The notes beneath the pieces were generated by a model. The model had not been told where the DNA came from. It did not search any database and saw only the letters and a list, made by a program, of their open reading frames with translations. DNA of 64,000 nt. Source: an uncultured Eubacteriales bacterium (lineage in GTDB: Bacteria; Bacillota; Clostridia; Oscillospirales; Oscillospiraceae). This document shows, one piece after another, positions 32,541 to 41,238 of the stretch (position 1 is its first letter; every line of letters begins with the position of its first letter). The stretch lies in NCBI GenBank assembly GCA_900549545.1, contig URPA01000004.1, forward strand, positions 1-64,000, written 5' to 3'. The translations under genes and the position numbers were made by a program.

Positions 32541-34001
32541 TTATACTCCGCTCAGATCGTCGTCAGCCATGCACAGATGCACAGCGCCGACCTTGAAGGT
32601 CTTGGGCAGGGCGAGAATGTTGGGGTTGGGGCCGGTGTACTTCTTCATGGCGTCGGCCAAAGCCTCCTCAAAGGTGGCGCGGGTCTTGAGCCCCATGCCT
32701 CTGGCAATGCCCGGCTCCTGTGCGCCGACAATGTAGATGGCGCTGGTGTTCATCTCCGCGATGTGGCCGCAGCTCATCATAGAGAAGCCGTGGAACGGGT
32801 GGAAGGCATTGGCGAAGCGGTATTTGCGAATGTACTCCTCGTTGGTGGCAAAATACTCGCCATAGCGGTTCATGTCAGCCAGAGTGTTCATATAATCGTG
32901 CTGGAACATCTCGTACAGCTCTCTGAGGTAGGGCCAGCGCTCATCGTGGAAATAGCCGTTGCAGATGGAGGAGCAGATAATAACGCACTTATCGCTCATA
33001 ACGCGCTTGTGGCGGATGACCTGCGCGGAGAGCGCCTGCATCATCTGGATGGGATTGGTGCCCATGCCGTTGCCGTAATGGAAGTCCTGCGGCATACCAA
33101 AGACCATTATATCATACTTTTTCTGCGCCCAGGGCACATATGTGCGCTTGTTGGCAATTTCCCACGAGACGGGCATCATCTCGGCCGCGTAACCGCTGAA
33201 GATGGCGATCTGGCGGGAATAGGTGTCAAGCACGGCGTCGCAGCAGAAGAAGGGGTGTCCCATCTTCTCTTCCATGTGCATGCTTATCTCGTCGAACTTC
33301 GTGCGCATCAGAGAGTGTCCGGAGACGGGGGTGAAGTCGGCGCGGTGCATCACGCTGGGGACATGGTGGCTCGCGATGGAGCGCCAGTGGGTAATGCCCG
33401 TTGCACTGTGCTTATATCCGCCGGAATAGCCGCCGTAGGGGTTGCCCTGAGTGTGCCCGATGAGGATGGGAATGTCGCACTCAAAGACGTATTTATTCAT
33501 CAGCACCGGATCGCCGCGCTTTGTGCGGCCCAGGTCCACCATGTGCTCATAATCCTCACTGTCGTGGGATGTGATCTGGCCGGACCAGTAAAACTCGTTG
33601 AAAAGCTCCTCACCGAAGATTTTCTTCATCTCGGCCTCGGTGGCTCTGGGATGCAGACCGTTGGAGACGATGAAGAGAATGTCCTTCTTCTCAACGCCGC
33701 CGGCGTAAAGCTCATCAAGGCAGGCACGGATGGAAACTTTTCTGTGGCTGGTGGGCTGGACGCCGCCCTTGACGATATCGGGGACGACAAAGACAACGCT
33801 TTTGCCGGGGGCGGCAAGCTCGCGGAGGGAGGGCATACCAATAGGATGGCGGATGCTCTCGAGAGTGGCGTTATAAAGGCTGTCCCAATCCTGGGGCAGG
33901 CAGGGGGGATCGGGCACGGTTTCGCCGGGGATAAACACATCCGTATAGTCCGGCAGCTCCGCCGACATAAGACCGTTGCCGTATTCAAAATCAAGTTTCA
34001 T
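32541..34001 (-). CDS. LarA-type nickel-pincer racemase/epimerase family protein (DUF2088)
   Basis: A 486-residue protein of the LarA family, which racemises lactate and other 2-hydroxy acids through a nickel-pincer nucleotide. The expected landmarks are present: the NGLHPRAT loop with His117, GHTQ with His183, and YSGGYK with the cofactor-linked Lys197. It is 50-60 residues longer than lactate racemase. No larB/larC/larE cofactor genes are in the window. The start is the ATG at 34001 (GTGAGGA upstream); a GTG 15 bases earlier overlaps the TIM stop codon. In this cluster, racemisation of a 3-carbon 2-hydroxy acid such as sulfolactate is one possibility (inference). Confidence 0.85.
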   Translation of the reverse strand: MKLDFEYGNGLMSAELPDYTDVFIPGETVPDPPCLPQDWDSLYNATLESIRHPIGMPSLRELAAPGKSVVFVVPDIVKGGVQPTSHRKVSIRACLDELYAGGVEKKDILFIVSNGLHPRATEAEMKKIFGEELFNEFYWSGQITSHDSEDYEHMVDLGRTKRGDPVLMNKYVFECDIPILIGHTQGNPYGGYSGGYKHSATGITHWRSIASHHVPSVMHRADFTPVSGHSLMRTKFDEISMHMEEKMGHPFFCCDAVLDTYSRQIAIFSGYAAEMMPVSWEIANKRTYVPWAQKKYDIMVFGMPQDFHYGNGMGTNPIQMMQALSAQVIRHKRVMSDKCVIICSSICNGYFHDERWPYLRELYEMFQHDYMNTLADMNRYGEYFATNEEYIRKYRFANAFHPFHGFSMMSCGHIAEMNTSAIYIVGAQEPGIARGMGLKTRATFEEALADAMKKYTGPNPNILALPKTFKVGAVHLCMADDDLSGV

Positions 34002-34012
34002 AGCTGTTTTCC

Positions 34013-34849
34013 TCACTTTCCAAGATATCTGGCAATAATGTCGATATATTCATCGGGATAGAAGCCGATCTCCCCGCTAAAGCGCGTAAGAGCGATAAGA
34101 CCGCCGTCTATCTCATCAATGGATGAGAGCATCTGCGCGTTATCCTGCTTCAGGCCGCCGCCGTAGACAATGTCGATCCCGCCGGTGGCTTCCTTTACAA
34201 AGCGGGCGATTTTAGTGATATAGGGCTTGTCAGCGGGGGTTTTGCCCGGGCCGATAGACCATATCGGCTCATAGCCGATGACAACGCGGCTCTTATCGAC
34301 CCCGTTCAGGCCAAGCTCAAGCTGCTGGCCCAGCACCTCCTGCCAGCGCTCCTGCTCCTCGCTTTTTTCGCCTATACAGTACAGGACCTTCATCCCGCTG
34401 TCAACCGCAATTTTTATTTCCTGGTTCAGAACGCGGTTTATGGCGGCGGTGTCGGTGACGCCCGCCTCGGCAAGGAGGCCCGCCTTGTCCGCGCGCTCCT
34501 CACAGTGGCCGATGATAGTGTAATCAACGCCCATTGCCTTCATGGCGCTGGCGGGGCGGTTGGTGGTGAAGGCACCGAAATTCCCGCCGATAGCCGTGTT
34601 GGCGCGGTACACGCCCTGACAGCCGATGTGCACGGGACTGTCGGCGGTCTTCGCGGCGGCGGCACCGATTATGTGCGCCTCGGGGAAGAAATCCGCGAAC
34701 TCTACCTCATCGCCGGCGTATTTTTTCAAGGCCTGCTGGGTGTTTGTGACGATGTACTTGGCCCACTTATCAATGGGGGCTATGCGGTTGACTCCGCCCA
34801 GCTCCACCGGCACATCAAAACGCTTGAGATTCAAGAATAAATGTTTCAT
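34013..34849 (-). CDS. Triosephosphate-isomerase-like protein
   Basis: A 278-residue TIM barrel with the catalytic trio in place: Lys9 in LNLKRF, His115 in IIGHCEERAD and Glu194 in GYEPIWSIG. The sequences around them differ from standard TpiA (IIGHSERR, YEPVWAIGTG), and the chain is about 25 residues longer. Divergent TIMs of this kind interconvert other ketose phosphates, for example erythrulose phosphates in erythritol pathways. Together with the RpiB-like protein at 41239 it could handle a 4-carbon sugar (inference). The start is the ATG at 34849 behind GAGGGAG, which overlaps the end of the upstream pfk gene. Confidence 0.85.
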   Translation of the reverse strand: MKHLFLNLKRFDVPVELGGVNRIAPIDKWAKYIVTNTQQALKKYAGDEVEFADFFPEAHIIGAAAAKTADSPVHIGCQGVYRANTAIGGNFGAFTTNRPASAMKAMGVDYTIIGHCEERADKAGLLAEAGVTDTAAINRVLNQEIKIAVDSGMKVLYCIGEKSEEQERWQEVLGQQLELGLNGVDKSRVVIGYEPIWSIGPGKTPADKPYITKIARFVKEATGGIDIVYGGGLKQDNAQMLSSIDEIDGGLIALTRFSGEIGFYPDEYIDIIARYLGK

Positions 34850-34860
34850 CTGCATCTCCC

Positions 34861-36027
34861 TCAATATATCCTCAGATTGCTGTAAAACGGCAGCTCTCCG
34901 CCCATAAGCGGCGCCGCGTAATCGAAAAACTCATCGGCAATGGCGTTGCCGTCCGCTATCCACTCGAGCGGGAATTTCTTCTCCACATTGGCGACGTTTT
35001 CGAGCGGCGTTAAGAACACATGGCTGCGGTATCCGCCGTTTCGCTCGGCGCCTATGGCCACCATGCTGCCGCTCTCGCCCGCAAGGGCGTACTCAAGCGC
35101 CGCTTTGCCGACCTGATACGCCTCCTGCCGATCTACCTCGGACACGTATGCCATGCTGGTGCGCCCGAGCAGGCCGGGCTTTTCGGCCCGCGCTTTTATA
35201 TTCAGCTCCTGCATGATGCGCCGGGCGATATGTTCCGCCGTGCCGCCGGGGACGCTGTGGCCGAAGCCGTCCACAATGCCGGTGTCGGCAAGGGGCTTGC
35301 CGTCAAGGCCGCACAGGCCCTCGCTGACGGTGACGATCAGGCCCTGACCCTTGGCGTACTGCCACTCAACGTCGGACAGGAGCCTGTCCATATCCACGCC
35401 GAGCTCCGGCAGATACACAAGCTGCGCGCAGTTTGTAAGCCGCGAGGCCATGGCGCTGGCGGCGGTTATCCAGCCGGCGTTTCGGCCCATAAGCTCCATG
35501 ACCACGACGTGTATCGGCAGGGCGGAGGCATCGTTTGCAAGCTCTGCGGCGGAGATGGCCGCATACCTCGCGGCGCTGCCATAGCCGGGGCAGTGGTCGG
35601 TGATGTAAAGGTCGTTGTCAATGGTCTTGGGTATGCCGATAACCCGGATGTCCAGCCCCTCGTCAAGGGCAAGGCGGTTAATCTTCATGCAGGTATCCAT
35701 GGAGTCATTGCCGCCGTTATAGAAAAATGCCCGGATATCGTATTTTTTGAAGCAGTCCAGCAGGGCGGGGCAGTCGGCCTCTGTGAGCTTTCTGCGGCAC
35801 GAGCCGATGGCCGAGGCGGGAGTGAAGGCGAGCCTGCTGATATCCTCCTCGGGCACATTGCTCAGGTCGATAAGATCGCCCTTCAATATACCCTCCGCGC
35901 CGAAGCGGGCGGCGTAAATTTTATCCACCCTGCCGCTGGCGCGCGCCGCCTCGATAAGCCCCTGCAGCGAGCTGTTGATAACGGCGGTGGGCCCGCCGCC
36001 GTGGGCAACTAAAATGTTAAAAGACAT
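34861..36027 (-). CDS. PPi-type 6-phosphofructokinase
   Basis: A 388-residue PfkA-family enzyme. It begins ILVAHGGGPTAVIN, has GGNDSMDT where ATP enzymes read GGDGS, and PKTIDNDL, whose Lys is typical of pyrophosphate-dependent forms, then MGRNAGWITAAS. It should phosphorylate a ketohexose phosphate (or related compound) with PPi, reversibly. It lies between the TIM-like and aldolase genes, the order expected for a kinase-aldolase-isomerase series. Whether fructose 6-phosphate or a pathway-specific analogue is the substrate cannot be told. Confidence 0.9.
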   Translation of the reverse strand: MSFNILVAHGGGPTAVINSSLQGLIEAARASGRVDKIYAARFGAEGILKGDLIDLSNVPEEDISRLAFTPASAIGSCRRKLTEADCPALLDCFKKYDIRAFFYNGGNDSMDTCMKINRLALDEGLDIRVIGIPKTIDNDLYITDHCPGYGSAARYAAISAAELANDASALPIHVVVMELMGRNAGWITAASAMASRLTNCAQLVYLPELGVDMDRLLSDVEWQYAKGQGLIVTVSEGLCGLDGKPLADTGIVDGFGHSVPGGTAEHIARRIMQELNIKARAEKPGLLGRTSMAYVSEVDRQEAYQVGKAALEYALAGESGSMVAIGAERNGGYRSHVFLTPLENVANVEKKFPLEWIADGNAIADEFFDYAAPLMGGELPFYSNLRIY

Positions 36028-36038
36028 GGCCTTTTACC

Positions 36039-37196
36039 TCAGATCCCCATTTTTCTGTATCTGTCAGCTATTTCCTCGAGAGAGACGTTTTCAACCAGCG
36101 GGGCCTTGCCCACACTGCCGAAGTCCACCACCAGAGTGCCGACGCTCTCCTTGACGCCGCGCTCTATGCAGTCAACCACTCTCGCCACAGCCTCATCCGG
36201 GACGGCACCGTACATCACGGTGTCCATGATGGGCGTGAGGAACTCTCTGGGGTCAAAGGCCGCGGGCTTTGCCTCGAGCAGCTCATAAATGGGCTTTATG
36301 CTGGGGGCGCTTCTCATCGCGGGCTCATAATAAAACAGCTCGCGGAGATTGCGCGTCACGGCAAGGCGGATGTCCGTATCGACGTTTATCTTGGCTATGC
36401 CAAGCCGGGACACTTCGATAAGCTGCTCCTTGGGTATGCCGTGGGCGTTTTCTATTTTGCCGCCGAGAGCGTTTATCTCGTTTACGATGTACTGCGGAAC
36501 TGTGGACGAGCCGTGGCTAACGAGGGCACAGAATATGCCCTCATGGCGCAGGCACTCCTTTGTGGCTATGGCTATTTCCTTGCGGATGACGGCGTTTTTG
36601 CCCTTGTTCGCGCCGTGCTTGGTGCCATAGCTGATGGCGAGGGCGTCCACCCCGGTTTTTTTGATAAAATCAACGGCATCAAGGGGGTTGGTGTAAGTGG
36701 AGGTCTCGGCAAAAACATGATCTTCCACTCCGGCGAGCACGCCCAGCTCCGCCTCGACCGTAACGCCGCGCGCGTGGGCGAGCTTGACCACCTCACGTGT
36801 CAGCTCCACGTTCTCGTCAAAAGACAGCGAGGAGCCGTCGATCATGACGCTGGTGTAACCGCCGTCCATGGCGGCGACACAGGAGTCCACGCTCTTGCCG
36901 TGGTCAAGATGCAGCGCCACGGGGATGGGGCTGTTCTCGGCGTATTTTTTGACTGCGGCGGCGATGTTGTTCGCGCCGATTTTTTTATCCTCGAGAGTGC
37001 CGTTGGCAAAATCCGTGCGTCCGCCCATGAAGGCGTTGGCAAGGTCGGCGCCCTGAATGATCGCCGCAGAGCGGAACATCTCGTGAACCTCTATAACCGC
37101 CTTCGCCTGAGCGACGGCGTTGACATTGAAAGCGCCCTGAGCAAAGCCGTGCTTCTCTGTCGCTTCCAGAATTGCCCGCATAGGAACAAGTGACAT
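36039..37196 (-). CDS. Class II (zinc-dependent) ketose-bisphosphate aldolase
   Basis: A 385-residue TIM-barrel aldolase. Zinc ligands are in ALHLDHGKS (about residue 95), the acidic AELG segment and the later SYGTKHGANKG and SHGSST loops. The last two differ from the AVGTxHG and LHGGSG of standard FbaA, and the protein carries a C-terminal extension of roughly 80 residues. It should cleave a phosphorylated ketose to dihydroxyacetone phosphate plus an aldehyde. The changed loops line the phosphate and substrate site, so the true substrate may differ from fructose 1,6-bisphosphate (inference). It is 12 bases from pfk, in one operon. Confidence 0.9.
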   Translation of the reverse strand: MSLVPMRAILEATEKHGFAQGAFNVNAVAQAKAVIEVHEMFRSAAIIQGADLANAFMGGRTDFANGTLEDKKIGANNIAAAVKKYAENSPIPVALHLDHGKSVDSCVAAMDGGYTSVMIDGSSLSFDENVELTREVVKLAHARGVTVEAELGVLAGVEDHVFAETSTYTNPLDAVDFIKKTGVDALAISYGTKHGANKGKNAVIRKEIAIATKECLRHEGIFCALVSHGSSTVPQYIVNEINALGGKIENAHGIPKEQLIEVSRLGIAKINVDTDIRLAVTRNLRELFYYEPAMRSAPSIKPIYELLEAKPAAFDPREFLTPIMDTVMYGAVPDEAVARVVDCIERGVKESVGTLVVDFGSVGKAPLVENVSLEEIADRYRKMGI

Positions 37197-37211
37197 TTTC
37201 TCTCCTCCTTT

Positions 37212-37943
37212 TTAACCGCTTATGCAGATAACAAGACCCATAATGATGATATAGATATGGCTCAGCCGGAAAAGGCTCTGCACCTTTATCTTCCTGAGCA
37301 CGGACACTCCGGCGTAGGCCGCGACGAGGATACCGGGTATCATCGCCGCGCTTCCCACCAGACAGGAGGGGGTGAAGTTGCCGTACCAGATGTGCATGAC
37401 TATGGCGATAAATGCCGACGGCACGAACATTGCGTTCATGTTCGCGGCGTAGGCTTTCGGGTCGCTGCCGTACCGCGCCTGACAGAAGATGGACGCAAAA
37501 GGCCCGGACACATTGAACACTCCGCCGAAAAGCCCGCCCAGACCGCAGGTCACAATGCCCTGAAGCTGAGTGCCCTTTATCTTCAGCGCCTTCACATTCA
37601 GAAGCTGAAGGGAGGAGTAAAGAATCAAAAAGCAGCCGAGGCTCACCCGCAGGTACACCGTCTGCAAGTGCATCATCAGCACGATGCCGAGCATTTTGCC
37701 CAGCGTCAGCGCGGTGGCGGGGATCAATATGCCATGCCAGTCGATGTGCCTTCTCAGCGTGATGCTCACTTGACTTACGAGCACCATGAGAGCCACCGAT
37801 ACCGTGGCGGCGGCATTGTTGTACGGCAGAAACAGCGTGACAGTCGCCATGGCTATCATGCCGAAGCCCATACCAATCGTCCCGTGTATAAAGCCCGCGA
37901 ACAGCGCCGTACACAGGCAGACGATTATTACTTTGAGATCCAT
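37212..37943 (-). CDS. TSUP-family (TauE/SafE) anion transporter
   Basis: A 243-residue membrane protein with about seven hydrophobic helices and the TSUP repeats GFIHGTIGMGFGMIAM and GLGGLFGGVFNVSGP. It is co-directional and tightly spaced between the transaldolase-like and aldolase genes, so it belongs to the pathway. TSUP proteins move sulfite, organosulfonates or carboxylates. It is not close to the other copy at 31652 in sequence, which suggests two different anions or directions. Confidence 0.85.
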   Translation of the reverse strand: MDLKVIIVCLCTALFAGFIHGTIGMGFGMIAMATVTLFLPYNNAAATVSVALMVLVSQVSITLRRHIDWHGILIPATALTLGKMLGIVLMMHLQTVYLRVSLGCFLILYSSLQLLNVKALKIKGTQLQGIVTCGLGGLFGGVFNVSGPFASIFCQARYGSDPKAYAANMNAMFVPSAFIAIVMHIWYGNFTPSCLVGSAAMIPGILVAAYAGVSVLRKIKVQSLFRLSHIYIIIMGLVICISG

Positions 37944-37957
37944 AGCTGTCGGAGACC

Positions 37958-39277
37958 TTATTTCGCGCCGTTGGCGGCGTTCATAAAGCGGCGGTGGAAC
38001 TGGAGCACAACCGCGTTTGAGGTAAACTGTGCCAGCAGCTCCGGCCCGGCGGTAATGACAACGCGGTCGGCCATATCCTGGAACTCAGGCTGCATCAGGA
38101 GCCTGTCTATGTAGGGGTAGTAGTTCTCGCCCTGCATGTTGCAGATGATGAGTCTTGTATCGGGGAGGTTTGCCTGTCTCAGGCAGGCGAGGTTGTGGCG
38201 GATGCCGTCCAGCCCGTCGGCCATGAGGTCGTCAACAAAGCCACGGTATTTGAGAATATCCTTCGCGCGGGTATAGGCGGCAAAGCGGTCGCCGCTTATC
38301 TCACCCGCGGCAAGATAGTCATTGTCCACCATATACTTTTGAAGCTGCTCGATAAACAGGGGATCGCCCGTGGCCTCGTAAGCCTTCATAAGCCCGGCCA
38401 TCTGCATACTCTGGGAGTGACGGAACATGATGAAGCTGTTGATGAAATAGGGGCGCGCCTGAAGCGCAAGGGCCGTCTGATAAGGCTCAAACATGAGCGT
38501 GAAGTTCACCCGGTAGCCGTGCTCCTTGAGCATCAGGGCGAGATTGTGGCCGCGGAAGAAGTCCTTCGTGTCGCCCTGGTTGTAGCGCAGGGAAAACTTC
38601 TTGTCGCCGGTCATAAGCTGCGACACGTTGCCGGCGTTCACGGGGCCGGTGTGCGGGACCTTGATGACGACCCGGTGCTTTGAAAGCAGCTCCCTGAAGC
38701 GGGCGGCCTCCTCCAGGATCTGGCTCTCGGAGGAGTTGAAAGGGTCGTTGAGCTCAACGCTGATATCACAGCCGGGGCCGAGAATATCGCCGATATCCTT
38801 GAGCACCTCATCCCTTGTCTTATATTTGCCGCCAACATTCGCGGCGGGGTTGTTGATAAACTGGTTATAAATGATCGCGGGGTTGCAGGTGAGGTTTGAG
38901 ATGATGTTCTTCATCGGCTCAACCTCATAGGGGTTTGCGGAGTCCGCGCTGAAGAGTATCTTCTGCGGGCGCTTTACGCAGTTTTTGTCGTAGGATATAT
39001 CGCGCACGAGGTCTGCCTGAATAAGCTCGTCATCAACCATCCTGAATTCCACGCGGAAGCCAGCGGGGGTTTCGCCCGCCGGTACATGGAAGCAGTCAAT
39101 GACCTCTCTGAAATTGTCGGTAACACCCAGAGCGGCGTGTCTGCGCTTAAATTCGTCGTAAAGCTCGCTGTCAATATCGTGTGTGATTATTCTGTCCACA
39201 TAGGACTCGTCCCCGCTTACCACGGGCAGCTTTCCGCTGCCGTAGAGCGATGAAATGTTGTACTGAATACTGCTCAT
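37958..39277 (-). CDS. Transaldolase-like protein, long form
   Basis: A 439-residue protein with the Tal/Fsa signature set: FSADSANPYEVE with TCNPAIIYNQF (matching D[ST]AN...TTNP), the Schiff-base region VVIKVPHTGP with Lys206, and a later VNFTLMFEPYQTALAL strand. It is longer than standard transaldolase (220-330 residues), with about 100 extra residues at the N-terminus. It would transfer a dihydroxyacetone unit between sugars; related enzymes act on 6-deoxy-6-sulfofructose in sulfoglycolysis. It lies next to a split transketolase, so both 2-carbon and 3-carbon transfer are encoded in one operon. Confidence 0.78.
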   Translation of the reverse strand: MSSIQYNISSLYGSGKLPVVSGDESYVDRIITHDIDSELYDEFKRRHAALGVTDNFREVIDCFHVPAGETPAGFRVEFRMVDDELIQADLVRDISYDKNCVKRPQKILFSADSANPYEVEPMKNIISNLTCNPAIIYNQFINNPAANVGGKYKTRDEVLKDIGDILGPGCDISVELNDPFNSSESQILEEAARFRELLSKHRVVIKVPHTGPVNAGNVSQLMTGDKKFSLRYNQGDTKDFFRGHNLALMLKEHGYRVNFTLMFEPYQTALALQARPYFINSFIMFRHSQSMQMAGLMKAYEATGDPLFIEQLQKYMVDNDYLAAGEISGDRFAAYTRAKDILKYRGFVDDLMADGLDGIRHNLACLRQANLPDTRLIICNMQGENYYPYIDRLLMQPEFQDMADRVVITAGPELLAQFTSNAVVLQFHRRFMNAANGAK

Positions 39278-39348
39278 ATTACGATCCGACTCCCGTCTGA
39301 TTAAATTCCGGCGCCCTTACAGCCCGGTGGAAAGTAAAAGGGCGCGGT

Positions 39349-40314
39349 CTACTTCCTTGCTGCCGCCCGTTTTGCAGCGGCGGCGATATCCTTTGCCATG
39401 AGGCCGAAGTGCTCCTTGAGAACGTCGGTCGCGGCCACCTCGCCGAAGGTGTCCTGCACGCCCACAAACTCCATTGGCACAGGGCAGCCGCGCGCCAGTG
39501 TCTCCGCTATGGCACTGCCAAGACCGCCGATCACGTTGTGGTTCTCCGCGCTGACTATCGCCCCGGTCTCGGCGGCGGCGCGAAGCACCGCTTCCTCATC
39601 CAGCGGCTTTATGGTGAACATATCCAGCACTCTTGCCTCTATGCCCTCCTCGGCCAGCATCTGCGCCGCCCGGACGGCCTCCACGACCTCGCGTCCTGCG
39701 GCGATTATGGTCACATCCTTACCGTCGCGGAGCATGGCGGCCTTGCCTATCTCGAAGTCAGAGCCGGGGGCGTAAATATTCTCGGTCTGCACGCGGCAGA
39801 TGCGGATATACATCATGCCGTAGCTGTGGGCGATTTTGGGCAGAAGATTTTCAAGCATCACCACATCTGTCGGCTCGATTATCGTCAGTTCCGGCACTGC
39901 GCGCATCATCGCCACGTCTTCAAAGGCCATGTGCGTTCCGCCGTTGAGCCCGGCGCAGATGCCGGGGTCGCTGCCCAGCATTTTCACATTGCGCTTGGCG
40001 TAGGCGCCGCTCATGAACACCTGATCCATGACTCTGCGGGAGGCAAAGGTGGCAAAGGAGTGGGTGAAGGGGACAAAGCCCTCCACGGACAGCCCGCAGG
40101 CTATGCCTATCATGTTGCTCTCCGCTATGCCGCAGTCAAAAATATTGTCGGGGTATTTGTCCTTATAGGGGAGGATGCCGATGGGACGCATCAGGTCCGC
40201 GTCCGTTATGATGATGGGCTCGCCCTGCTCGATAAGGCTTATGATGCCATCGGCATAGACCTGCCGCATCTCAATTTTGCTAAGCGCGTTTTCTTTGTCA
40301 AGCTTTATAATCAT
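39349..40314 (-). CDS. Transketolase, C-terminal subunit
   Basis: A 321-residue transketolase pyrimidine plus C-terminal domain, with FDCGIAESNMIGIACGL carrying the TPP-activating Glu and GSDPGICAGLNGGTH. It pairs with the next gene upstream. The start is the ATG at 40314 (AAGGGG site); the frame extends 7 codons further, into the end of the N-subunit gene. This is the second split transketolase in the window. It is associated with an RpiB-like isomerase, the same pairing as in the transketolase route of sulfoquinovose breakdown and in some pentose or tetrose pathways. Confidence 0.92.
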   Translation of the reverse strand: MIIKLDKENALSKIEMRQVYADGIISLIEQGEPIIITDADLMRPIGILPYKDKYPDNIFDCGIAESNMIGIACGLSVEGFVPFTHSFATFASRRVMDQVFMSGAYAKRNVKMLGSDPGICAGLNGGTHMAFEDVAMMRAVPELTIIEPTDVVMLENLLPKIAHSYGMMYIRICRVQTENIYAPGSDFEIGKAAMLRDGKDVTIIAAGREVVEAVRAAQMLAEEGIEARVLDMFTIKPLDEEAVLRAAAETGAIVSAENHNVIGGLGSAIAETLARGCPVPMEFVGVQDTFGEVAATDVLKEHFGLMAKDIAAAAKRAAARK

Positions 40315-40331
40315 GCCGTTTCGCCCCTTTC

Positions 40332-41171
40332 TCACAGCGATGCCTTGTAGGCCTCAAGCTCAGCAATGGCCCGGTCGGCCTGCTCGTTTGAGACGGGCAT
40401 ATTGTGGTTGAACACATCCTCGGCAAAATAGCAGCCTTTGCCCTTCTTGGTCTTGAGGATTATCATGGAGGGCCTGTCGGCGGCCTCCTTTGCAGCCTCG
40501 ATTGCCGCCATTATCTGCGCCACATCGTTGCCGTCCTCAACATTTACCACGTGCCAGCCGAAGGCGGCGAACTTCCCGCCGATATCGGTAAGTCCGGCCA
40601 CCTGTTCGACCGTGCCGCAAAGCTGGAGGTCGTTGTAATCGACAAAGGCGATCACATTCGTCAGCTTCTTTGCCGGGGCGAACATTGCACATTCCCAGAC
40701 CTGGCCTTCCTCACACTCGCCGTCGCCGAGGAGAATGTAGACATAGCTGTCAAGGCCCTTCTTCTTGCAGCCCATGGCGATGCCCAGACCGCTTGAGAAG
40801 CCTTGGCCGAGAGAGCCGGTGGTCATATCCACACCGGGAGTGCGGTTCATGTCGGTGTGGCTGGGAAGCCTTGTGCCGAGGCGGTTGATGGTCTTGAGCT
40901 CCTCGCGGGGGAAATAGCCCAGCAGCGCCAGCGCCGCGTACATCGCGGGCCCGGCGTGGCCCTTTGACATGATGAATCTGTCCCGCTGCTCCCATTTGGG
41001 GTTTTTAGGGTCAAGCCGCATCACTCCGCCGTACAGGCAGGCCATCAGGTCGCATACGGACATGGAGCCGCCAACGTGGCCGATGCCTATGGCGCGGAAT
41101 TCTTCCATCGCGGCGATGCGTATATCCGCCGCGAATTTTTTCAGTTCAATAATCTTTTCTTGTGAAACCAT
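40332..41171 (-). CDS. Transketolase, N-terminal (TPP-binding) subunit
   Basis: A 279-residue TPP domain: IGHVGGSMS near residue 30 and LGDGECEEG, with the partner Asn about 30 residues on. GH at the start and the SKGHAGPAMYA and TGSLGQGFSSG loops are typical. The start is the ATG at 41171 (GAAGGGTGG site 8 bases before); the GTG 12 bases upstream overlaps that site. It lies downstream of the RpiB-like gene and upstream of its partner subunit. It differs noticeably from the first split transketolase at 9368, so different substrates are likely. Confidence 0.92.
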   Translation of the reverse strand: MVSQEKIIELKKFAADIRIAAMEEFRAIGIGHVGGSMSVCDLMACLYGGVMRLDPKNPKWEQRDRFIMSKGHAGPAMYAALALLGYFPREELKTINRLGTRLPSHTDMNRTPGVDMTTGSLGQGFSSGLGIAMGCKKKGLDSYVYILLGDGECEEGQVWECAMFAPAKKLTNVIAFVDYNDLQLCGTVEQVAGLTDIGGKFAAFGWHVVNVEDGNDVAQIMAAIEAAKEAADRPSMIILKTKKGKGCYFAEDVFNHNMPVSNEQADRAIAELEAYKASL

Positions 41172-41238
41172 GTTTTTATCCACCCTTCAAAAACGGGATA
41201 GGGCAAACGATGCTTTTATGTGGGCTGTTTACCCGAAA

